From the NCBI RefSeq assembly GCF_012273895.1, contig NC_052108.1, forward strand, positions 1,426,001 to 1,490,000: a DNA stretch of 64,000 bases, given 5' to 3'. The notes below the pieces were generated by a model. It did no database searches, was not told the origin of the DNA, and saw nothing but the letters and a program-made list of their open reading frames with translations. The DNA is from Zerene cesonia (lineage: Eukaryota; Arthropoda; Insecta; Lepidoptera; Pieridae). Each line of letters opens with the position of its first letter. Positions within the stretch are counted from its first letter, which is position 1. Of the stretch, positions 48,101 to 59,800 are shown piece after piece. The translations under genes and the position numbers were made by a program.

Positions 48101-51100
48101 TAATGTAAATTGGAAAAGTAAACGGCATAATTGAGATACTATGTATTTAGTATTAGATAGAAGGAAAGACAATTAATATAAAAATACTAAACGAACACAC
48201 ACATATACATGACCGATTTTGTGAAAGTATACGAAGCAATAAGCCAAATTGAGCCAAATTCTTTTGGTGCCATAACACACTGTCATGTGAGACCCGAAGT
48301 AAACATTATAATCTCAGTTAGATCGTTTTCCAACAAATCATCTTTTTTATTGAAACCACCTCACCTTAGCATTCCCACACCTCACAAGTGTTCCCATAAA
48401 CGCGATATTGTCCTTATTCACCCTCCCAGCTGACGCCTTATTGGGTAGGACACTTTTAACAGCCGGTTCTGTTTCCCCAGTGAAGGAGGATTCATCTATA
48501 GCCAAATCAGCAGATTCGTACAGTCGCAAATCAGCTGGGACTCTATCTCCTACGTTCAGGTGGACAATGTCTCCGGGCACTAAATTTCTGGCTAGGAAAT
48601 GTTCTAGGCTTCCTTCGCGGAGACTGGAATAAAAAAAAATACATGTTTAGCAATATTAGGTAAAGTGAGGGTGTATTTTTGAGTTACACTAAAATGAATA
48701 TTTCAGAGCTTTATTTCACATTAAAAATACCCCATAAATACAATTTAGCTTTACTACATGTAACTTATAGTCTCTCACCAGTTACAAGAAGGTGGTACGA
48801 GCTTGTTCAGCTCCTCAAGCGACTTCTCCGACCGGTACTCCTGAACGAACGCCACCGTTACCACAATCATTATGGCCACTGTGATCGACACTGCATCGTC
48901 GAACTGCTTCATACAAATGCTGACCACAGCGGAACCTGGAAATTTATAACTATTTTAATACGTATACTAATGTTATCGAAAAATAAAGTATTTAACTCTG
49001 TATAGTAATGGGAGGAAAATTCTTTCACTAACAGACTGCTACTTTTCATACGAGCAACATGAGCTATCTTTTATCGGATTTATGACAATTAAATTTTGTA
49101 TTGAATAGTCCATTTATCGAGCAAGACTATAGGTTATAAAGCATTACGTACGACATGTGTAAACCCGAGGGACATGACAGCTTATATAACTTCATGGCCG
49201 TTGGAGATACAAAGCTCTATAGACTTTAATAGCTAGACTATTCATTTAGAAAAAATATGAGAACTGAGCTATTGAACACGCTTTAATGGGCTCTCCAATA
49301 GACAAAGTAGACAATTTTATCTGCGAATGTGGGTTTCTGTCTTTCATCAAATTTGAAGTGAATGTTAAAATGAAATACATTCTCAAGATTACATTGTCGC
49401 AAGGAGAAAAGCTTGATATGTAAATTCACCTAGAAAAGAAATTCTTCAATAGAAATTGGATACAAGTCGGCAATGGAGCTGGTGGGACGCCTGATGGTAA
49501 GCATTACGACCGCCCATGAACATTTAGAGACGCATTAGGTCCATTGCAGACCTTATGCCTCTACAAATGGATTGCCGACTTTAAATTGGGAAGGGATTAA
49601 CAGGGGATTTGCGAGAGGAATAAAGGAAAGGACTGGCCTTAGTAGAAGGGTAAGGAAAAGGACATAGGCCTCCGATCAACGAAACATGTCAGAATATAGA
49701 CTGAAAATCGGACCGCTCTCAGAACGAGATTACATTTACAATGAGACTTAATTCCTCTTAAATAATATAGCATTAATATTGCGTATGATTGCGTGGAAGA
49801 GATTGTTAAGTAGCCATTTAGCTTCCGTTTGGACATGTCTCTCTTTTTGGAATATGTCTTTTAAATATATTAATATTAATATTGAGTTTTAGCCGCCATT
49901 TTTCCATGCATCTTATTTGTAAAGTGTTTTATTTGTTTATATGATGTACATTCCTTTCATTCAATTTGACAAATTCTTATCCAAAAACAATGATTTCCAA
50001 ATGTATTCAATCAATTATTATATTGGTTGTACGATGAAATTCCTGATAAACACACTAGAAACATCGTCCTTGGTTTTCTAATTACGTACAATCAGACGCT
50101 TTAACAAGCCATAACATCGCGTCCATGCATCTGATCTGCGATTTAGTGTATTATTTGCATAATCATTAAGCTGATTTTACTGTAATAACATCGAGTTTAT
50201 ACATAAGCAATTAAGAAACACGCGATATTTTGTTCGGGTGTTGTTACGAGGTTGTTACCCGAAATTTCCAGACCACATCTACTTACGAATCGGTTTTTTT
50301 AACCGGCTCCACGCTTTTACTTTAAGTTACTATTAATAATATGTTTGAATCGTCGATTTCTTTTTTTTTTTTTTGTTAGTCACACCGTCCTGACATACAG
50401 CAATATCGAAACTAATTCTTTCAAATAAAAATCATCTTTGTTTTCAACCAACAAAGGAGGAGGTTCGTGTATGCCATTATTATTATTCTCAGTAAATATT
50501 GTTCTAGTTCTGACAATTTGAAGGCGATTTAGTTTTTTTTTGTTACAATAATTATTTACATAAAAATACTATTTATGAAGCACTTTTCTTTTTCTATAAT
50601 ATTCTATATGTAATATAGTAATAATGAGCATTGGAGTAACGTTAAAATAATATTCAAATAATACATACCGCTCAGGGATAATGAAGCATATCAGGTATTT
50701 TCATTAATAAACAAAACCATCTCCGAATCGAATTAGTATATAAAACAGCAGCTATACATAAGTTAATGAATTCATAGAAAATCCTTAAAATAATTACATA
50801 ATACTCAGTACATAGTATTTTTTATTCATTTTCCACGTTTTAATATGCATTTCCGTACGTGTCTTACGTACTTATCAGCTATTCTGACGTAGGAAAAAGT
50901 CGTGTTTCTCGTCAGCTGATTCGAAACAATTCATTATTAAAATTGGACTATTTTTCGCTAACATTGAAATGTATGAATGACAAACTCACGCACACTACTG
51001 GTAGGGTTAACAACGAAATTCTTTAGAATTAATGCCAACATAGAATGAAACGAAATAGGTTACAAAATTATATTGTCTACGTCCATAGCAACATCTTATA

Positions 51101-53790
51101 TTTCAATCAATAATTAGATCAGATTGTTGTAATAACATGGCTTGTAAAATCCGTTATATACCTATATCTCGAAACGTTAAATCCGTTTAAAGTTTCCTGC
51201 GCTATGTGAGTGTATCACTTTATAAAATTAGTAAATAAATAATAAGTACAGTTAGCAATGAAAGTCAGCGTTAAGTTCAAGGCCTAATGGTCTTTTTATA
51301 GAGTTAATTTATCAAACGACTTAAACTTTATTAAATTTTTCTTTTCCTTTTATTGAAACTTGACGATACATGGAACAATATTATTTAGAGTTAAATTTTC
51401 TACTATCGTTGCTGACCGTACATAATACGTAAATTCTATTATCATATTGATTTATAGTGCGCCAGCAGGGCTACGGAAAGGATTACTGTATGTATCTATA
51501 TAACTTGCAAATTACGTGTGGTATATATGTTTACTAGCCAACCGCCCGCGGCTTTGCGTGTGTAATCAAAAGAAAAGATACACAGTCCCGGGTTATCCCC
51601 AAATAGTGACTTTTCCCGTAGAATTTCTAGGATAAAAACTATCCTGTCCTAACCGGGCTCAAACTATATCTATACTAGTGTGCTATCCAAGCTAAGGACC
51701 AGTGGCCAATGGCATACGAAAAATTGCTTATTTTGACAAATAGACAGACAAACAGACAGATAGACGGACAGCGAAGCTTAAGTAATAGTCCCTTTAAAAG
51801 AACCTTAACGAGAGGCGGCCTCTTTTTAGTCGACCCCAGGAGCGAAAACCCATGGTGCGCCACCGCAAAGGACATAATAATAATCCTACTAATAATATAA
51901 TTGGTATGGATGGATGTATAGATGTATGGATGTCTAATAAATAAAAAAAATGTTTGATACATGTACCGTCTTTGGTTAAATTAATACGTATATTAATTAA
52001 AAAGCGGTTATTTTAATATAAACAACAGACACTCAAATTTTATTCAGTGTTTAAGATACGATAATAATCTTTCGAAATAAATATAAAAAAATAAATGACA
52101 GTATTGATATAAGACAGACAACAATAGCAATTTTACTTTCGACGATATGTTATCGATTGTATGGTTATTTTGATAAGAATCGATTTTATAGCGTGTATAA
52201 ATAATGATGATAGATGCTATCGCAATGTTTTCTTTAATCCATTTCCTATGTCATTAGATAATTATTTATTGCTAGCTTTGCGCCCCGGTTTTGCACGCTC
52301 AGTCAGAGATATACAGGACCGAGGTTTCACCCCGGCTGTAGTGCCCGTTTCCGTCCATCTTTGTAGCAAAATTTCATCCAAATCACTTCAGCGGTTTATG
52401 TGTGAAAATGAGACAGACCAGCTAATGCCCCCATGGAGTAACCTGCGAAGCAATATACTTAGTCTGGCCATAAATACTGTTACACTTAATTATAAAAAAA
52501 TATTACATTTGAATTTCGAATCTGTNNNNNNNNNNNNNNNNNNNNNNNNNNNNNNNNNNNNNNNNNNNNNNNNNNNNNNNNNNNNNNNNNNNNNNNNNNN
52601 NNNNNNNNNNNNNNNNNNNNNNNNNNNNNNNNNNNNNNNNNNNNNNNNNNNNNNNNNNNNNNNNNNNNNNNNNNNNNNNNNNNNNNNNNNNNNNNNNNNN
52701 NNNNNNNNNNNNNNNNNNNNNNNNNNNNNNNNNNNNNNNNNNNNNNNNNNNNNNNNNNNNNNNNNNNNNNNNNNNNNNNNNNNNNNNNNNNNNNNNNNNN
52801 NNNNNNNNNNNNNNNNNNNNNNNNNNNNNNNNNNNNNNNNNNNNNNNNNNNNNNNNNNNNNNNNNNNNNNNNNNNNNNNNNNNNNNNNNNNNNNNNNNNN
52901 NNNNNNNNNNNNNNNNNNNNNNNNNNNNNNNNNNNNNNNNNNNNNNNNNNNNNNNNNNNNNNNNNNNNNNNNNNNNNNNNNNNNNNNNNNNNNNNNNNNN
53001 NNNNNNNNNNNNNNNNNNNNNNNNNNNNNNNNNNNNNNNNNNNNNNNNNNNNNNNNNNNNNNNNNNNNNNNNNNNNNNNNNNNNNNNNNNNNNNNNNNNN
53101 NNNNNNNNNNNNNNNNNNNNNNNNNNNNNNNNNNNNNNNNNNNNNNNNNNNNNNNNNNNNNNNNNNNNNNNNNNNNNNNNNNNNNNNNNNNNNNNNNNNN
53201 NNNNNNNNNNNNNNNNNNNNNNNNNNNNNNNNNNNNNNNNNNNNNNNNNNNNNNNNNNNNNNNNNNNNNNNNNNNNNNNNNNNNNNNNNNNNNNNNNNNN
53301 NNNNNNNNNNNNNNNNNNNNNNNNNNNNNNNNNNNNNNNNNNNNNNNNNNNNNNNNNNNNNNNNNNNNNNNNNNNNNNNNNNNNNNNNNNNNNNNNNNNN
53401 NNNNNNNNNNNNNNNNNNNNNNNNNNNNNNNNNNNNNNNNNNNNNNNNNNNNNNNNNNNNNNNNNNNNNNNNNNNNNNNNNNNNNNNNNNNNNNNNNNNN
53501 NNNNNNNNNNNNNNNNNNNNNNNNNAAGTAATAAATGTTATTTGCAGTTAACAATTTTCTTTTTTCTTTATTACAATATTTATGGCAAGACTAGGTAAAT
53601 AAATGCAGAACTCCCTACCCAATCGACAAGAAGCACCTGCATCATAGTCTATTCGCACCTGGGATAATTCCGTCGATCGTTAGCAGGTTAGCGGCACCAA
53701 AAATATCTGACTGAAAGGGCAGTGTAACGAAAACACGCGAAGTTATGCCAAATCGTTTCGCAAGTTTGTGTGTAATAGATATAGTAATAG

Positions 53791-53832
<42 letters not shown>

Positions 53833-56800
53833 CATACACACGCTCAACAGAGGGCCCACTGAAAACCGGTATGTATGTATGTACAGAGTATCACCAAGTG
53901 GTGTTCTTTTTTAATGCTTTCACGCTGCACAAACCGCATGTCGCACGTGTCTATGTTAAAATTATCATTGAATATTTGATTGTACCGAAAACTTATATGT
54001 CATTTTACTGTATGGCATGTTATTAAAAGAAACCTCTTTTCTTTCTTTCGTTCTAATATTTAACATCTGGTGTATGTTAAAAGTTTGCAACGATAAACAA
54101 TTAATTTCATGGTATTTTTATAGAACTTTAATTCAATAGCATTAGAACGCTCGATAAATGAAAAATACTCGTATTTAAAGAATGGAAAAAATATATACAT
54201 ACGTGGTAAATGAGTGAACCTAATTCCTGACCTCTCGGCCTCGGATCCCACCTCAGTAATCGAATTTATTCTATTCTTTCGGTTTCCCGTGGGCGTCCCA
54301 CTCCATCTTTTTAATCAATATGAAATGCAAAGGTGTGTGACATTACTAGGCGCTCGTACCAACTTCGCTCTGGTGGACTCAATGAAAATAAAATAAAATA
54401 TAGCGTATAAAACCCATTATATCGTCACATGCTCACAAATTCACAAATTTTTCCTCTTAATAATATTGACCTACATTGTGTATTAGGATATCCTCACTAA
54501 TAATCTTAATATATATAAATTACGTGTCACGTTGTTTGTCCGCGATGGACGCCTAAACTACTCAACCGTCTTTAATCCAATTTTCACACCATGTGCAATT
54601 TCATCTTTAACGATAGGATAGTTTATATTATTTCAGTTACGATATATGACTACGCGGGCGGAGCCGTGGCGTGCAGCTAGTCCTATCCCATAACCTTTTC
54701 CTGACCCTTCCCACTCCATTTCCATTTTCCCCTCGTTAATCCTTTCTTATCCCTTTCCAATTTTAAGTTGGCAACCCATTTGTAGAGTCATCAGGTCTGC
54801 AATCGACCTTACGCCTCTTCAAGTGTTCATGGGCGGTGGTAGCGCTTACCATCAGGCGATCCACCAGCTCCATTACCGACGATGACATAAAAAAAACTAA
54901 ACACAGTTTTCTTTCTTTAATTGAAAAGATGTAACGGTCAGGCGGGCGAAAAAATCTATGCATAAAATGCTCTCCTAAAATAACTTTGGCCTCGGATACA
55001 AATTCACTGATCAATTCGATCGGTGTTCTGTAACTTTTCCAGTTAGGTTATTTGACGTATGGAAAAAGAAATGCATAAAATATGTACAGTTGAAAACCAT
55101 ATAGCCATACCATGTCTCTACATTGGGTAAGTCTTATAGAGCCCTAAACAATGATAATATTTTTTTTCTAATTGTTTGTTTATATGAATACGTGTCAATC
55201 CCGAAAGATTTTGTTAAAATTTTCTATGGTGATAGATCAATATTAGGTTCATCTTATGGTCTACATTTTTTTTGAATAAAATCATTGTAATTTTAAGTTT
55301 TTGTTATGTACTAATGTTGTGAGGCCTGAATAAAGATGATTTTATTATTTATTTATTATTTATTGTTACGGGTGAATATGTACAAGTGAAACCGTAGGAT
55401 AAAAAAATAAGTTCGCAAAAATTAATGACAGTTCTTTAATAGAGTAGTGATAAGAGTTAAATGGCTTTATTAGCCGGCGTACCGCGTGGACGCATCCGCA
55501 GGACTACATTCGTATTGTGTATATAATATCTGACATTTTATAAAATTTTCTTAAACGATTCCTACTGCACGGACACGGGCCTCCTATGAGGGTTCAGGCC
55601 TTAATCTACGCTGGCCAAGTGCGGGTTGGCAGATGTCGCATGTCGTCGAACTTTTGATTATTCGACATCCCGGTTAATTCACGATGTTTTCCCTCACCAT
55701 TCCGAGCTGTAGTGATTTAAATAAAGCTTCTGCGCTTAAATTGAAAATCAATTTATTTAGTATTTTCTTGTGTTTGATTTTACGCGAGTATTATACATTT
55801 AGAAATTAAAACTGGGAGGCCAGTCTCCCCGTGACCACGCTCGCTGTAAAGTGTTCGAAACGTCGAGTTAATAATATAATGAATAAATCACGTTTAAAAT
55901 CCGTTAAAAAGTTTTTAATTTCTAAATCAATTTATTTGTTTCACGCCCGACCAGTCTCGAACCACCGACTTTTCGCTTTCCAGTCCGAGTTCTTGACCAC
56001 TGAGCGAACACAGCTCCCGTATAATTTTATACCAATATTTTAGCGTATATCTCATTAGATATGAATACAAGCTCGTTGTTTCTTAAAATAGATTTTTAAT
56101 ACAATACACATTCGGATACGTAATAAAAAAGGTTTCCGAATAAAAACACGTTTCGGTTCGTCGATTTCATAATAAGGATAACGCTTCAATAAAATAACAT
56201 TTCGTAATTAACGTTTATTAATTATAAATATAATATGTAATTAACGCATACTTGCCGCAAACATTTGGTTTATAGAAAGAAAGAAAGATCAATTTATTTT
56301 ATAACACACAAACACAAATACATACATAAAAATTGAAAAATATAAAGAAAAAAAAAATTCAATGAAAAAAAAACATAATCAGAGAATGAAAACAAAAATA
56401 AATAAATTAATCTAAATTACGTGTGGTTGCATGCGCCAAAAAAGGATCCACTCCGTATATTTGAGGCAGAACACCTCAACACTGATTTTCAGTGACACCC
56501 TTCCAACATCTGGATTGCCAGCCACTTCACAACTTTTAAAATGCATGTACTTTACAAAAAATATAAAGAAATAAATGAATATTATAAGTCAATAAATTAA
56601 ATTAGATAACATATTTAATATATCAATATGATAATACCAATACATAATTATTTATATGAACATACTTTATACTACATATATACATTATACAAAGTTACAG
56701 ATAGGTTCGTTACAGACGCAAAGAAAGCTGCTGAGTTTGTTTTTGTAAAATATAGACAAACTAGCTTTTGCCCGCGGCTTCGCGCGCGTTAAATTCGGCG

Positions 56801-59800
56801 TAGTTTAATATATGTTATAATACATATAAACCTTCCTCTTGAATCACTCTATCTATTAAAAAAAATCCGTCAAAATCCGTTGCGTAGTTTTAAAGATTTA
56901 AGCACACATAGGGACATAGGGACAAAGAAAGCGAGTTTGTTTTATACTATGCAGTAATATAATGTGTTTATTTTATCCTAACCGATATTGCTAATAAGGA
57001 ATTGTTTTTTATCTTTCTTTCACGTCGTTACGGAGTGATTATACGACATGATTTTTGTGAAGATAGAGTTTAGAGACGTGGTTTAATTTTTACCGCTAAT
57101 AATGCTATTGTGATTTGTTTGTTTGTCTTTCTTTCACGTCGTAACGGAGTGATGTTACCATATGATTTGTGGAGATAGGAGGTTAGAGAATGACATACTA
57201 CTTTTTACCGCGGTGATACCGATAAGTTAGCCCCTTGAGAGTTTGATTTCTTTGCATCGCGACGAAGCCGCAGACCGAAAACCAGTAATAATAACACACA
57301 GTTATTTTTAAGAGGAGTTTGTTATATGTAACTGCATTAGTTTTAAACATCCACTATAGCAAAAGAGGATTTTTTTATATTGTGGTATTCGAGCACGCTT
57401 CGGCACAAATTGGACCAGTTCGCACCGGGGAAGTACCACACCCACAGAAAACTGGCGTGAAATAGTGGTATGCCACTGTGTTTCGTACGGTGAGTGGGGG
57501 AGCCGGAGACCCGTTTCCTTTTCCTCATCCGTCCCAGTCCATTCCTTCTTTCCAGCCGTTTTATTATCCTTTCCTTTTCCCTTACCCCATAAAAGCGGGC
57601 AGCGCATTCGCAGAGGCACTACCTTTGCGAATGTTCATGAGCGGTGGTGGTCGCTTACCTTCAGGCGAACCACCAGCTCAGTTGCCCGCTATGACATAGA
57701 AAAAAAAAGAGATTGAAGGAAGATACATATCGACTAACATCGATGCTTCGTTTATTTATACACATAATTAATCGACTTTGCTTGTTTTACACGCGCGCCT
57801 TCCGCAACTTTATCATTATTCACTACGTAGAAGCGTGTTTTCAATGAATTAATTTTATCTGCGTTACATCACTTTATCACAGCTTGAAAAACATATGGCT
57901 ACATAATCTAGAAAAATATTTTAGTAATTATCACTACATAGTATAAAGCATAGTCGCTTCTCGCGTCTGTCTATGCTTAGATCTTTAGAACTACACCAAG
58001 GCTTTTGATGCGGGTTTTTTTTTTATCGACAGAGCGATTCAAGAGGAAGGATTAAATGTATAGTAACATCTTATAAACTGCTCCGAATTTAATGCGTGCG
58101 AAGCCGCGTACGAAAGCTAGTTAATTTATAGATTGATAGCCGGTTTTAGCGCTACTGATAGTGAACCTGAGAATTCATTTGACTAATTATGACTTGTATT
58201 TTCATACATTCTCAATAATCATTTTAATTGACAATTGAGCTAAACAGAACAAATCTGGAAGCTGGGTAACCGACCGTTAGCTTTTGAAGATTGAGTTAAT
58301 TGAAATAGAGTTTTTCAATGACAAATCTAAAGCGGCGATTTGGTCATATCATTTTTAAATAATTGCATACTTTGCATTCGAAAAAAGTGATCAGAAATAT
58401 ATAACATATTCAGCGACATGATGTGTATGAGAATCGCTAATAAAATTTTAAGGACACGTACGGTTGGTCACATTCCACGATACGAAAGAGATGAAAAATA
58501 CGACATCGAAAGTGTGAGAGAGAAAGGGCATTATATTTTTAGAAATATCACTCCTAAAAATATGGATCTCTGAATTGTATGGTGATGTTAGTACATGTAT
58601 TATAAGCTTTATTTGTTTATTTAATTCCATCACGTATTATGATAATGAATTAGGGCACTATATAAACTTGCTACATTTACATTAACAGTACAAATACGAT
58701 AACATAATCAAAACACGAAAAAAAAACTATAGCGTACTTTTAATTTCCATTCTATGGCCGATATCTGGACGAGAAGATGGTTGGGACGTTGTTTATGCGT
58801 TGACAGAGACTTTAATATTATTCTGTTACCCGCAGCTACGACCGCGTGGTCGAAATAAATGTTCATAATACAGGCTTTCATTCCCTATTTTATCCTTGAG
58901 AATTGGTTAGTATTCTTTCATAACGAATGGCTACATGATAGTGGCCATTTGCATGCCAAATTTCAGCCCGATCGGTGCAACAGTTTGGGCTGTGCATTGC
59001 TAGATCAGTCAGTTAGCCTTTGTTTATATATAGTAGGATTCCACAAAAAGAGTTAAAACACTATACTTTCATTCTAGATTATTCGAGAAACATCTTTTCC
59101 GGTGATGGCGCTCATTCATCAAGGTGCAACCGTTTATCGTTGCGATTGATAATCAATACACGGTTGACCCAAAACACGATACTAAATAAACACTTCCAAA
59201 TTCAAAAATATGCAAAACCGAATTACACAGACGTAAAGAAAAAATGTACCGTAAGGTTAACAGTGAGCCGAGTGAGCGGTGCCTAGATATAAAAAACCAG
59301 GCACAGAACTGGTTTAAATGCACGCAGAGGACATGTCAGTTCTGAGTATGTTTAAAGTTCTGGATGTGATCGACTTAGAACAAGCAATGGCTGACACTAA
59401 AAAGTGTAAGAACAATGCAAAACAGATAGACAATTTTTAAGTAACATAGGTATTAGAGACCATAGACATTTTGAACAATATAAAAACGTAAAAAAAGCAA
59501 AGGAAATGTCATTAACTATTTAAAAAATGAGTTATACATTAAAGTTTTATAAAGAGGACAGATATCATTTTTATCTTAAATGTCTTACGACACTTATAAT
59601 TATTTAAAAGTTTTTACAGGAAACATCCCAACTATTAATACATAACACATATACAACAGCTACACAAATAAGAGTGAAACAAATCGTTTAGTTCCACAGA
59701 TAATTTCGCTTGCAGCCGTAAAAAATTTAAACTTTCTATATCCTATATGAATCATCCATCACATGGTACATAGAACACAGTATAGTAATGTATATATAGT